From Blattamonas nauphoetae (Eukaryota > Preaxostyla > Oxymonadida), in contig JARBJD010000131.1 in assembly GCA_033064195.1 (NCBI GenBank), positions 124,001 through 188,000 of the forward strand: 64,000 nucleotides of DNA, in the 5' to 3' direction. Below, in pieces: positions 1 to 10,045 of this stretch. The translations under genes were made by a program, and so were the position numbers. The notes below the pieces were generated by a model. The model was given only the letters and a program-made list of their open reading frames with translations, did not search any database and had not been told where the DNA came from. Every line of letters begins with the position of its first letter. The first letter of the stretch is position 1.

Positions 1-530
1 CTTCTCAATCAAGCACGGTGCTCTCTGCACAACAGCCTCTATCAAGCATCTTCTCTTCCCCAAGAAAATACTCCCTCCGTTTGTCATTGTCGATCCACTC
101 GAGATTGGGAGAAATGTGGCGCTCCCGTGTACACTCGAAGAAAAGGTCCTCTCTGCCATCAAGCAGACGTTCGCGAAGATTCTCGATGGATCTCATCTTT
201 CTTCCATTTTGGCAAATCTTTCATGATTGTTTCATTTTCACTTCACGATCAACCCTTGCCCAAACTTTGTATCAAAACACAACCCGTGGTGTGCGGTTGT
301 TCGTCTGATGGAAGAATTCTCCTTGATCTAGCTTTATTCACGATATTGATGAAATAATAAAATGATTCAGATTCAGAACAAAAAAGAAATTTAGCTTTCG
401 TTTTCACTGTGAAGTTCCTGCGTGTCTCCTCCTAATCCAATCAAACGACGAAGAGATGGAGCAGAGGAGGAGCTTCGTTTCTTCCGTTCATTACACTACT
501 TCGCCCTCTCTTCTTCTCGCCCTATTCTCC
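1..530. other. Window edge without a supported gene
   Basis: No gene is supported here. The minus strand is open for 63 codons at 5-196 with a charged product, which could be the last exon of a gene running in from the left, but I recognise no domain. The stretch 330-420 is A/T-rich and probably holds the 3' untranslated region of the minus-strand kinase that ends at 531. Confidence 0.3.
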
Positions 531-3500
531 CTAATCGTCCTCTCCCTTCGCCATCCGCATCTCTTCCATCGCATGCACCCATTCCTGTCGCAGGTCAATG
601 TTCGTCTTCGTCAGACTGTGAAGTGTGGGTGAGCAGAGTGACGATGCCAGCGACGACAGCGACACGTCCAAAGAGCGGTTCTGCTCCTCCAAACTCGACA
701 GGCGAAACGAGAGGGTTCTGAGAGAGGAGAAAAGAATTGGGGAGAATGGAAGGAGAGAGGACGATGGAGACGAAGAGGCAGTAGGAGAGAATGGAGGAGT
801 GAAGGGGACATACTTCGAATATTCTGCATCGGCGACAATATCAGCCAGTTCTTCCGTCTTTCGCATTTCTTCCTGCAGCACACCTGAGACAAACACACAC
901 GAATCAATGAAGAGACAGCAATGAACCAAAAGAAAGAAAGAATTCGCTTCTCTTCACACTTCGAACTCCCTCTCCTCACACACCCATCAGTGCCTCCAAC
1001 TGCGTGTTGTCGGCTTCGTTCCCCAAATCGCGGCCTGTTGCTTCCCACTCTCGAACAAACGCACTGAATCCGCCAAGTTCTGCTGCCATCGCTGCTTTCG
1101 TTGTTTTCATCGAAAGCGACAGCGAGGAGAGGGAAGAGAGAAGCGAGCTGACAGCCTGATGAAGGAGAAGAAGGAGAAGAGATGAGTGGGGAAGAATGAG
1201 AAATGAGGAAGGAGAGAGGGAAGGAAGAGAAGGTGGAGTGAGAACATTGAGAGGACAGAAGATGGAAGGACAGAAATAGAAAGAGGAGGAACGAGCGAAG
1301 TGACAAACAGCGACATTCACATCTTCACTTTGAGGGAACTCCATTTCCTCGCTTCTGTCTTGTTCTTTGTGCCCCCTCACTCCCATCGTTTGCTCATTCT
1401 CCAGTTCTCGCTCTTGCGTTCTCGTGTCACTCACCTTCCTTCTCCGCCCTTCCTTTTCTTCACTTTCTTCCTCCCCTCCTCTTCTGCCCTGCCCTCCCAC
1501 CGATGCGGCAATCATCTCCATCACTTCCATCCGCATCGCTTCTGACAGACCAGACGAGTCCATCCAACCTTCCTTCTCCCTTCTCCCTCCTTCCCCACTC
1601 CCTCCTCGCCCTCTTCCCCTCCCATCCCACTCACTCCTCTCTGCCTCCCGAACATGTCAGGAAGGACGAGGAAGGGCGTGGAAAGACGCCAAACGAGCAG
1701 ACGACGCTGAAATGGGAGGCGATGGTGGTTGGGCTGCTGGAAACGAGTCTGGCTCGTCCCAAACACTCCCTTCCCCATTTCGTCCACTCTGCCCTCTCGC
1801 CTCTGCCCCTCCTTCACCACCCCAGCGCTGAGAAGGGCGAGATGCTTTCGTTTTCGGAGTGAAGAACTCCACAGCTGGTTCGGATGAAAAGTTGGGGGCG
1901 TATTTCGGAGCATCAATTCAGGCGATGTTGGGACTGGTGCAGCTGCAAAGCGGAGGACCTCATTTTGGTCGAGTCCCCGATCCTCTGAATCATCATCGAT
2001 TTTCTCGGAATCGACGAGAATTGGTGATGGGTGGGTGATTTCTTCGATTTTTGGTGCTCGGTCGGTCGCTTGGGGCGTCGAGAGGGGCGAGTGGGAGAGA
2101 TGACGAGTCAGCGAGCGATCCAAGGCTCCTTTCGATGCTGTGTTGATTCGGGAGAGAAGAGGCAGTGAATCCAAACTTGGGCGCTGTGACGAATCCTGAA
2201 ACCGAATAAATGACGAAAATAGAGCAGAATGAAGAAGGAATCAAGAAGTTGGTGAACACACAGGATGAAGCATCGTTTTTACGGTTTTCCACAGTCCCTG
2301 CGAATATGTGTTCCCAATCCATCGCAGATTCTTCCATATTTCACTCAGTCCTTTCTCACTGTCCATCCCTTTCGACACTTTCTCCAGCGTCTTCATGTTG
2401 TAAGGCAAGGACCAGGTGCAAAGGAAATACAGCAGCACACCCAATGAAAAACATCTGTTTGGGGAGAGGCTGACAACATTTGAATTAGAACACAGATCGA
2501 AGAAGATCGAGATTCAAAAATGAAAAGGAGGGGAAACAGAAGCAGGATGAAACAAAGGAAATGTAACCGCATACGGGGCACCATGACGCAATTCGGGTGC
2601 TGAGTACGGACTGAAAACGGGCGGTGTTGCGAAAGGGACGAGAATGAGGAAATGATGATCAATACGGAGTGGCACACACCTTTGAACGAGTTTCGATCGA
2701 GGAATGAACTCTGCGAGGCCATAATCACCTATTGCATCCAGCGAGGGACAATTCACAAAACAATATGAGGAGAGAACAGCACACAGAGAAGACAGCGAGT
2801 TTGGGACACTACCAGAACATTACTGGGCTTCAAAAGACCATGGACAATACCATGCTCATGAAGAACAAGCAGGCCAGGAACGATTTGCGACAGGAATCCA
2901 TAAATTTGCTGAGCGAGACGCGAAGAATTGATGAAGGAAGATCGGTGAATAAAAGGAGAAATGATCAAAATGATGAAAAGGGGATGATGTCCAAGCACTG
3001 CTCAACAAGAAGAACAGCACGAGACAGAGACAAGTGAGACTCGAAGTGACAAACTCCTTCGGTCAGTTTCACTCCATTCTTTTCCTGCCGTTCCACATGC
3101 TTCCCAAGTGTCTTCTTGTCCCAAAACGACATAAACACATCAAATCCGTCGTCGTGGCGATCGTACGACAGATAGGGCAGCAGTGTCTCAGAACGAAGCG
3201 AGACGAGTCGTTGGAGAGTGCTTTCAAGTGAGGATGCCGAATTCGTTCCAGTCTGCTTCACATGCTTCATCACAACTTCTTCTTTGGTCTGATCGTTGTG
3301 CAGTCTCATCACTGTTCCCAGTGACCCTCGCCCAATCATCGCTCCTTTTCGATCTGTCAGTGCAATCAAAGACAGTCAAGAATTGAAAACAACATAAAAG
3401 CACACATGTCGACATGGAAATTCGAACGACTTGACGGAATGAGGATGAAATTTGATGAGACAGAATGACACTCAATGGGCGGATCAATCAACCTCTTGAT

Positions 3501-3601
3501 CTCTCTTTCAATTCCCCTTCGTTTGTCAACTCACTCACCAAGAGATGGAGTTTTTTCTTCGTTTGAATTCCCGTTTCAGTGCATCGATCACCCTCCCCCA
3601 T
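531..3601 (-). CDS. Multi-exon protein-kinase-like protein, probable pseudokinase
   Basis: Serine/threonine-kinase fold spread over several exons. The start at 3601 gives a short first exon whose GTGAGT donor joins in frame to the glycine loop GRGSLGTV (about 3320-3345). VMKHV carries the ATP-binding lysine. The catalytic loop (about 2835-2860) reads HGLLKPSN, so the HRD aspartate is replaced by leucine. DYGLAEF stands for DFG, APELRHG for the APE motif, and DVFSLGVLLYFL for helix F. The C-lobe ends in DSSQRPSLDSL after an intron with donor GTGTGT next to MLHP. A long S/P-rich tail follows, with coiled-coil segments such as SLEEQNRSLD, ending at a TAG at 531. The splice site after PSNVL is not resolved. 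Loss of the catalytic aspartate suggests scaffold or regulatory use. The kinase fold is confident; the exon model of the tail (531-2100) is approximate. Confidence 0.72.
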
Positions 3602-3640
3602 AACACGTGATTTGAAACATCTCCCAATCAAAATACTGAG
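3602..3640. promoter_or_regulatory. 39-bp divergent intergenic region
   Basis: Only 39 bp separate the kinase start (3601, minus) from the family start (3641, plus), so the two 5' ends share one promoter region or overlap. The family-wide upstream block is missing here. CCCATAACACGTGA lies within the kinase first exon at 3597-3610, about 45 nt from the family ATG instead of 36. Confidence 0.45.
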
Positions 3641-4702
3641 ATGAACACTCAACAATCTACCCTCACTGATTCTTCTTGCCCTGGTAACTCTTCCCACTGC
3701 TTATCATCTTCTCTAGACTGTTCTGCATTCCTAAATTGGACCGAAGAAACACTTGCATCTAATGACGAAATTGGAAATATTTTTCGATTTCTCATTGCGA
3801 CAGTGAAGTTACAGCCTGCACTTGATGCATCTTTGGAAGCTAAAGCAGTGGAACTTCTCAATTATGTGGTTCCGGATGATGAAGAATCAGAATGTACTTT
3901 TCTCGACCAATTTGCGTCGTCCTCTGATGATTCGTTGATAGACTTCATCCTGTCCATTGTGGTGCTCCTTTCCTCACCAAGTCAGACAATCACCACAAAA
4001 TCAATGAAGATTCTTGACACCCTGTTCCACTTCTGTTCAGAGAAAGTCCACCTTGCCCTTGTCAAAGCTGATCTGATCCCTCAACTCATCAACACTCTCA
4101 ATCCACAGACTCTTTCTTTTGCCGAAGGAGTCGACATCCACACCCGTCTCATTTATCGCATCACCCATCCTTTCTGGCTCGCAACTCCGAATAATCTCAA
4201 AAAACTCGGAATTAAAGATGACTATGAACAACAAGCTGTTCACGAGACGATTTTGAAGCAAGTTCTCGCGCCTTCGGAGGAGTATATTCGACATCTGTGC
4301 GTGAACCGCTTTTCGATCGTCGATGGACACCAATCCATGTATTTTCTGATGCTCCTCGCCAACATCCTCCGAATATCTCCATCCTATCAATCGATAATGG
4401 AAATTGTTCTTCGTCTCCCAGTCTTTCTCACAATTCCAAGTTGTCTCGCATTCTTTGAGAATGATGACTCAATCTGGCTTTTTCTATCACCCATGACCGA
4501 TGCCCAGTTGGAATGGAACAAGAAAGGCGGAGAAATACAACAGATGGGGACGACAATGCAGCGAATGCTGAGAATGGAGGGCATCGATGATGTGATTGAG
4601 GAAAAACTTCACAACGACAAAACAGGATATGGAAGAGCTATTGCTTTATGTTCGATCGACTGGAACAATTTGCAGGGCATGAACCTTTCAAAACGTCGAT
4701 AG
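3641..4702 (+). CDS. 355-residue ARM-like family, copy A, intact
   Basis: Intact single-exon 353-residue member of the family that fills this array. Conserved landmarks in order: CSAFLNW near residue 28; FRSLVATVKLQPALDASLEAK-like block at 50-75; the TTKSM helix at 120-135; LVKADLIPQL at 148-157; HETILKQVL and PSEEYI at 203-218; HLCVNRFSIVDG near 220; LPVFLTIPSCLAFF at 260-275; and the terminal block RMLRMEGIDDVIEEKL plus WNNLQGMNL before a TAG. There is no signal peptide or membrane helix. The alternating helical pattern and the KADLI motif, also present in the ARM-type protein at 62 kb, suggest an armadillo-like helical repeat. Function is unknown. Its upstream block has been replaced by the kinase gene. 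Confidence 0.85.
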   Translation: MNTQQSTLTDSSCPGNSSHCLSSSLDCSAFLNWTEETLASNDEIGNIFRFLIATVKLQPALDASLEAKAVELLNYVVPDDEESECTFLDQFASSSDDSLIDFILSIVVLLSSPSQTITTKSMKILDTLFHFCSEKVHLALVKADLIPQLINTLNPQTLSFAEGVDIHTRLIYRITHPFWLATPNNLKKLGIKDDYEQQAVHETILKQVLAPSEEYIRHLCVNRFSIVDGHQSMYFLMLLANILRISPSYQSIMEIVLRLPVFLTIPSCLAFFENDDSIWLFLSPMTDAQLEWNKKGGEIQQMGTTMQRMLRMEGIDDVIEEKLHNDKTGYGRAIALCSIDWNNLQGMNLSKRR

Positions 4703-4890
4703 AAACAAACAAAAAAAACAGCGAACCTTTCGAACAGTTCTGACTTCTCTTGGACCGCAAACACTGTTTGTGTGTGAGCATTGTGGGCTTTGGTGTCACC
4801 TCATGGTCTCGTTTGCGGGAACGATTTAGATTCTCTCTCGCCAATCTCGCTCGATGGTCGCCGCACTCTCCTTCTCCTTGGCTGCCACTC
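4703..4890 (+). repeat. Family 3' flank block, copy A
   Basis: Conserved noncoding block that follows nearly every copy. It starts at the TAG with GAAACAAACA, then GGACCGCAAACACTGTTTG (inverted repeat CAAACA/TGTTTG), then a TGGTCTCGTTTGCGGGAACG-type stretch and CTCTCCTTCTCC. It is probably the 3' untranslated region with a small stem-loop, duplicated together with the gene. Confidence 0.65.
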
Positions 4891-4914
4891 ACACACTTCT
4901 CGGATGTGGAAGGC

Positions 4915-5290
4915 AATCCGTCGGTTTGGGACACTTTGTGCATCTCGCTCTCCTCCCACCCTCTCCCTCCGCATTTTGGATCTCCCTCGCCTCAGGAAAC
5001 CGACACTTGCGAAGACGACTCGGAAGGATCGGAAGGTGTCGTCGCCGAATTCAAAACAGTTCTCGATCCCTGCTCCGTCGCCACCCACACCCTCCCACTC
5101 CCCTCGACCTCTCCCCTCACCACCCTCGGTGTGGAGCGTGCTGGTGACTGTTCATTCGAAACACACACAATGCTCGCCTCGACTGTCTTCCTCCTTCCCA
5201 TTCTTTCGCTCGTCGTGTCCTTCACCCTTCCCTCCTCTCTTTATTCCACACCCGAAGTTCCACTCCGAAATGGACAGCAAGTGAAGTACG
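4915..5290 (+). pseudogene. Copied fragment of the 44-48 kb coiled-coil gene
   Basis: Translated 4921-5275 (GHFVHLALLP-like, then SPSPQETDTCEDDSEGSEG, LPLPSTSPLTTLGVERAG, MLASTVFLLP) matches the middle of the minus-strand protein at 44162-48207 (homologous bases about 46190-45845), which reads SPSPQEADTSKDDSEGSED, LPLPSASPLTTLGVARAG, MLASTVFLLP. By eye about three-quarters of the bases agree. The piece is isolated behind a family 3' block, with no start or end of its own, so it is a dispersed gene fragment. Confidence 0.75.
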
Positions 5291-5568
5291 GAAGAGGAAC
5301 GAGGGGTGTCTGAGTGAGACTGAAAGTGGTGGAGAATGCACACAGTGGAGATGGATGAGTTGGGATGCATCGGCGCGAACACAAGTGACAGATGCCACAG
5401 TCACACCTTTGTGTCAATGTTTGAAGCGTCTTCTTCTCATAAGTTGCTCCTTCTCCATACTAAATTCATCCTCATTCATTAATTGTTTCACTCATCCTGA
5501 TTTAATGTATTGTTCTTCCTTTTGGACGTTAATTTCATCTCAATACGATTGTTTTGGTTGAAACTCTG

Positions 5569-5583
5569 ACCCATATCTATGTT
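5569..5583 (+). promoter_or_regulatory. Family upstream motif, copy B
   Basis: ACCCATATCTATG begins 38 nt before the ATG at 5607, preceded at about 5517 by CTTCCTTTTGGACGTT and TTTCATCTCAATAC. This is the only copy with a recognisable block whose spacing is 38 rather than 36. Confidence 0.6.
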
Positions 5584-5606
5584 TTTTTCCCATCAACTTC
5601 ACAAGA

Positions 5607-6677
5607 ATGACCGAAATAGGCCTGAAGACAGCCGTCTCCTCAAGTCCAGCACACTCTGATTTGTCCTCCCCACAGTTGCCATTTTCCGTGGATTGCTCTC
5701 CGTTCCTGAATTGGGATGAAGAACAGTTTAAAACAGTTGACGAACAAGCACTTGTTCTTCGATCTCTCGTTGCCACCTTGAAGTTGCTGCCTGCTCTTGA
5801 TGATTTACTAGAAACGAAAGCCGTGAAACTTCTGGAATCTGTGAATCCGGTCGGTGAAGAATCAGCACTTGCTTTTCTCGGCAGCCTTTGGCGAACACCT
5901 GATGAATCTTTGACAACTTTCATTCAGTCCATTGACGTGCTCATTTCCTCACCGAATCAGATCATCACCACAACAACAATGAAGCTGATAAGATCTCTGA
6001 TATCGAATGGTTCGAAGAGAATCCGACTTGCCCTCGTCAAAGCTGATCTGATCCCTCAACTCATCATCAATCTCAATCCACAAGCTTTTTCATTTACAGA
6101 AGCTGGTGATATCCACACCAACTTCATGATAAGCATCACCAGATCTCTCTGGCTCGCAACTCCGTTGGGTCTCGAACAACTCGGAATTGAAGATAAAGAT
6201 GAACAACAAGCTGTTCACGAGATAATTTTGCAGCGAGTTGTCGTCCCTTCGGAGAAGTACATTTGCCAAATTTGTGTGAACCGTTATTGGATCCTTGATG
6301 GAGAGCAATCCAAGTCTTTTCTGGTCCTCCTCGCCCATCTCCTCGAAATATCTACATATCATCAACGGACAATGGATTTTGTTCTTCATATGCCTCTCTT
6401 TCTCTCGATCCCAAGTTGTCTCGCAAGCATCGAAGATGATCGCTCAATCACTTATTTTCTGGATGAGATGAGCGGTGCCCAAGAAGACTGGAACATAAAC
6501 AGGGGAGAATATCGACAGATGTGGAAGAAAGTCCATCAAATGTTGAGAATGGAGGGCATCGAAGATGTGATTGAGGAAAAGCAGCGGAACGACCAAAACG
6601 GAGAGGGAGGATGGACTCTTGACGAATCGATAAGACTGAACAACTTGCTGGGCATGAACGTTCCTCGACGTCGATAG
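5607..6677 (+). CDS. 355-residue ARM-like family, copy B, intact
   Basis: Intact 356-residue single-exon member with all family landmarks: CSPFLNWDEEQ near 30-40, LVATLKLLPALDD, ITTTTMKLIRSL, LVKADLIPQLI, DEQQAVHEIILQ, CVNRYWILDGEQS, PLFLSIPSCLA, MLRMEGIEDVIEEK and LNNLLGMN before TAG. Compared with copy A the N-terminal 30 residues and the GEQS-to-MPLF segment differ most. Start chosen at the ATG behind the conserved upstream block. Confidence 0.85.
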   Translation: MTEIGLKTAVSSSPAHSDLSSPQLPFSVDCSPFLNWDEEQFKTVDEQALVLRSLVATLKLLPALDDLLETKAVKLLESVNPVGEESALAFLGSLWRTPDESLTTFIQSIDVLISSPNQIITTTTMKLIRSLISNGSKRIRLALVKADLIPQLIINLNPQAFSFTEAGDIHTNFMISITRSLWLATPLGLEQLGIEDKDEQQAVHEIILQRVVVPSEKYICQICVNRYWILDGEQSKSFLVLLAHLLEISTYHQRTMDFVLHMPLFLSIPSCLASIEDDRSITYFLDEMSGAQEDWNINRGEYRQMWKKVHQMLRMEGIEDVIEEKQRNDQNGEGGWTLDESIRLNNLLGMNVPRRR

Positions 6678-6870
6678 AAACAGACAAGAACCAGCAACCG
6701 TTTTCAGCTATTTCTGACTTCTTTTGGACAACAAACACTGTTTGTGGGTGATTTTTGTCGACTCTGGCATCACCTCATGGTTTGGTTTGCGGGAACGATT
6801 GTGATTCTCTCTCGCCAATCTTCTCCAATCGTCACCACACTTTACCATTTTCTCCTTCGCCGCCACTCTT
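6678..6870 (+). repeat. Family 3' flank block, copy B
   Basis: GAAACAGACAAGAACCAGC, then GGACAACAAACACTGTTTG, then CATCACCTCATGGTTTGG and GCGGGAACGATTGTGATTC. The family reading frame stays open past the stop here, but the frame is not kept in other copies, so it is read as untranslated. Confidence 0.6.
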
Positions 6871-6889
6871 GCACTGCTCGCCCAGCTCG

Positions 6890-7330
6890 TCGATGGAAAA
6901 CAAAGCATCGCTTGATCGCTACGATTTGTTGCAGTTTGTGTCGACGAGATTGTTTTGTGATTGTTCTCTCAAATGGAGCTCTCTTGAAGATTGATTGCAA
7001 TGATGCGATCAAATTTCGAATCGACGCCACGTTTCCCGTCATCCAAGACACTCTCGTTGTTAAGGGGGCGATTCGACAGCCAGCGAGGACATGGCCACAA
7101 AAGGTGGGATCGTCGACGCCTTCGAATTTCACACCCCAACCTCATTTTTGGTTTCTCCGGAAGAAGCTAATGATCCCAAACAAGAAAGCCACGCTGCCAA
7201 CAGTGCGTGCACTGCTGATCTTGCTGATTCCGCTGGTTGTGTGGCTGCTCATGGCTCTGGTCATCCTCGTCACCGTCCACTCGAAGACACTGCTTGCTGA
7301 ATGTGTTGGTGAGAAGAAGGGACAGTGACA
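6890..7330. other. Spacer with an unidentified decayed gene piece
   Basis: Bases about 6930-7050 resemble 10690-10810 (shared GATTGTTCTCT, AAATG, GCAAT, CGAATCGA blocks), so both spacers carry remnants of the same unrecognised sequence. The plus frame at about 7188-7260 encodes a hydrophobic run (LLILLIPLVVWLLMALVILV) that could be a membrane helix, but it has no supported start. Confidence 0.4.
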
Positions 7331-7382
7331 CGCCTGTTCATGCCACTCGTTCTCGACTCAAGTTGATTCGTTTGGATTGACA

Positions 7383-7615
7383 CGCATTCGATTGTGGATG
7401 GCGAGCAATCCGATGCTGTCATGTTCGTTCTTGACAACCTTCTCGAAATCTGCCCCTCTCACAAAAGAACGATGGAGTTCATCCACACCCTGCCCTTCTT
7501 TCTCTCAATTCCAAGTGCATTGACTTTCAACAACTTTGACCAAATTGTCTCATTGTGCCTGACCACAATGTTTGATGCCCAGCAACTGTTTTCGAAGGTT
7601 GGCATGTGTGTGTGA
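7383..7615 (+). pseudogene. 355-residue family, copy C, fragment
   Basis: Only the segment equivalent to residues about 227-300 survives: SIVDGEQSD, LEICPSHKRTMEF, LPFFLSIPSALTF, TTMFDAQQLF, then divergence into spacer and a stop. Both ends of the gene are absent. Divergence from the intact copies suggests an old remnant. Confidence 0.7.
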
Positions 7616-7619
7616 TCTG

Positions 7620-8295
7620 TGTCAGCTCTGGCATCACCTGCTTGTCCTGCACGACACACTCCACAAATTGAGGCGATTGTGACGGCCCTCTCACAACACC
7701 CTCCTCCCCACACCGATGCGCATTCAGCCACCATTCCCACATGCACCTGCCGTTCATGCGCGGCTTGCGGAACTTGGGAATGAGGAACACTCGCCGTGAT
7801 GATGGACAGTGTGTGACTGTGGTGTCTGTCTCGCCTGTCCGCGTTGTCACGCCGTGGCTCCTCTCCCCAATTGTGATGTCAGTGGACTGGCAGTGAAGAG
7901 TTCTGTCTCCTCTGCCTGATGTCCAAATTGACTGTTCGACTCGACGAGACGTCACCTCCCATCTCTGCCGAACTTCACACTTTTCGGATTGTTCTTCACA
8001 TCCTCACTTGCTCCACACTTCGTCTCACTCAACGAACATCCCGCGAATGGCAAGTTGCTGAGCACACTCTCGCTTGCTGGACATCGATCCATGCCACCTC
8101 CATCTCTTCATCTGTTCTCCAACGTCGCCTCTCTCGTTCTTTCGTCGTTCATCGACGAGTAAATTCAATCTTTATCTCAACCTCGTACCAACGCTCCCTC
8201 TTCATTCAGTAATTATCTGAATTTTCGTTGTTTGATTTTTATTCTTCCTTTTGGACATTATTTTCATCTCAAACTATTTGTTTGAATCGAGTTCC
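7620..8295. other. Spacer, no gene supported
   Basis: G/C-rich debris at 7620-8160, including a TCAGCTCTGGCATCACC stretch from the family 3' block at about 7622. The minus strand is open for 142 codons at 7527-7955 without a recognisable domain. From 8225 the family upstream block begins (TTCTTCCTTTTGGACATT). Confidence 0.35.
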
Positions 8296-8298
8296 GTG

Positions 8299-8313
8299 AC
8301 CCATACCAAACTT
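8299..8313 (+). promoter_or_regulatory. Family upstream motif, copy D
   Basis: ACCCATACCAAAC begins exactly 36 nt before the ATG at 8335, about 55 nt downstream of CTTCCTTTTGGACATT. Confidence 0.6.
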
Positions 8314-8334
8314 TTAATGACAGACTCAGACGAA

Positions 8335-8811
8335 ATGAACTCAATACTCGAATCAACAATCGACACCATTGATTCTACTTGCGGTGGTATCTCTTTCCAC
8401 TTCTTTTGACATTCTCCAGACTGTTCTGCTTTCATGAATCTGGATGAAGATGAACTTGAATCTGAACGGGAAAAGGCGATTGTCTTTCTCTCTCTCGTCG
8501 ACACTGTGAAGGTCCAGCATGTCCTTGATGCCACGTTGGAGGCAAAAGCCGTGAAATTGCTCGAATATGTGATTCCGTACAGTCGAGAATCAGCCGACGC
8601 CTTTCTCATCAGCCATGGGCGAACCACTGATGAATCATTAACTAACTTCGTACAGTGCATTGTGGTGCTCCTTTCTTCTGCCAGTCAGACAATCACCACA
8701 GCAGCAATGAGGATACTCGAAGCTCTGATTTGGAAATGTTCAGCTCAAGTCCACTTTGCCTTTGTCAAAGCTGATCTGATCCCTCATCTCATCAACACTC
8801 TCAATCTACAG
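8335..8811 (+). pseudogene. 355-residue family, copy D, 5' part
   Basis: Starts with ATG behind the conserved upstream motif. An in-frame TGA (HFF*HSPDCSAF) lies at about codon 25, after which the family frame continues: CSAFMNLDEDELESE, LVDTVKVQHVLDA, ITTAAMRILEAL, FVKADLIPHLINTLNLQ. At 8811 it is interrupted by a 517-bp hAT-like insertion and resumes at 9329 in register. Confidence 0.8.
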
Positions 8812-9328
8812 CAGGGACAATAGTGTGATCAGATCGATCACACCACAATTGATCATACCGCCCATTTCACCGATATATCATCTATTTCACCTATATTTTC
8901 TTGAAAACAGCTTATTATCGCAAAAAGAGGTGAAATGGTGAAAATTCATTTTTTGAGTTTCCATAGTACATTTTTGTTGACATGTTCCAAACAAAACGTT
9001 GTTGAGATCCTTCTATGGTTTATGGAGTCCCTCAAAGCTGACAACTGACAGATACTATCACTTTTTCAACGTAAGGACAGGAATATGTTGAGATTATCGG
9101 CTCAGATGAAGATTGGAGTATTGACCTTCGATCTCGTTCATCACTCTGATTATTTGCTTCATTTCCCTGATAACTGTAAAAATTCTCGACATTTGGTGGT
9201 TTTTATGAAGAAGAGAAAAGCATGAAGTGATGGTAAAAATCGTGAAAATGATCATTCCATAAAAAGTGAAAGGTGTGATCCAAGGATCACACCTTTACGT
9301 TAAATGATCATACCACTATTCTCTCTGA
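8812..9328. mobile_element. 517-bp hAT-like MITE inside copy D
   Basis: Ends are inverted repeats: left CAGGGACAATAGTG, right (reverse complement) CAGAGAGAATAGTG. The flanking 8-bp direct repeat ATCTACAG occurs at 8804-8811 and 9329-9336. CAG-type termini with 8-bp target duplications fit the hAT superfamily. Subterminal palindromes surround GTGTGATC (8823-8845 and 9273-9295). No coding capacity. Removing element plus one repeat (525 bp) restores the family frame as NLQSLSFTEALDIH, so insertion was precise. Confidence 0.85.
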
Positions 9329-9932
9329 TCTACAGTCTCTTTCCTTTACAGAAGCACTTGATATCCACACCTATCTAATGATAAACATCACCTGTTCGCT
9401 CTGGCTCGCCACTCCAGAGTGTCTCGCAGATCTCGGAACTAGAGACATCGATGAACAGCCAACTGTTCATGAGATGGTTTTACAGCACATTCTGATCCCT
9501 TCGGAGAATTATATGTGCCATTTATGCGTGAACCGTTATTCGATCATCGATGGAGAGCAATCTTCAGGATTCATGCTTCTTCTCGCCTATCTCCTCCGAA
9601 TATCTCCATTCTATCAACCGACAATGAAGTCGGTTCTTCAGATGCCCGTCTTTCTCGCGATCCCAAGTTGTCTCACATTCTTCGACAATCATAGCTCTAT
9701 CTCTTGGTTTGTGCGTAACATGATCAATGCCCAGCGAGAATGGAACGACAAAAGGGGAGATCAGCGACAGATGTGGAAGACAGTGCATCGAATGTTGAGA
9801 TTGGAGGGCGTCGGCGATGTGATTGAAGAAAAGCTGCAAAACGACCAAAACGGATCCGACGGAAGAGATCTTGTTGACGAATTGATCAGATGGAACAGCA
9901 TGCTTGACATGAACCTTCCAGAACAGGAATAG
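9329..9932 (+). pseudogene. 355-residue family, copy D, 3' part
   Basis: Continues copy D after the MITE: SLSFTEALDIHTYLM, SLWLATPECL, VHEMVLQHILIPSENY, HLCVNRYSIIDGEQS, MPVFLAIPSCLTFF, MLRLEGVGDVIEEKLQNDQ, WNSMLDMNLPEQE and TAG. The C-terminal two-thirds is undamaged, so the copy decayed recently. Confidence 0.8.
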
Positions 9933-10045
9933 AAACAGACAGGAACCAACGACCCTTTCGAACTGTTTCTGGCTTCTAATGGACAGCAAACACTGTTTGT
10001 GTGTGATCTTTGTCGACTCTGGCATCACCTCCCTCTCCCAGATCG
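9933..10045 (+). repeat. Family 3' flank block, copy D
   Basis: GAAACAGACAGGAACCAAC, then GGACAGCAAACACTGTTTG and GTCGACTCTGGCATCACCTC. The block stops at about 10033, earlier than in copies A and B, and unrelated sequence follows. Confidence 0.6.

Noticed and set aside
4037-4390. Minus-strand open frames of about 100 codons recurring in every family copy
   Set aside because: They are antisense shadows created by the conserved plus-strand codons; none has an upstream signal or consistent length.
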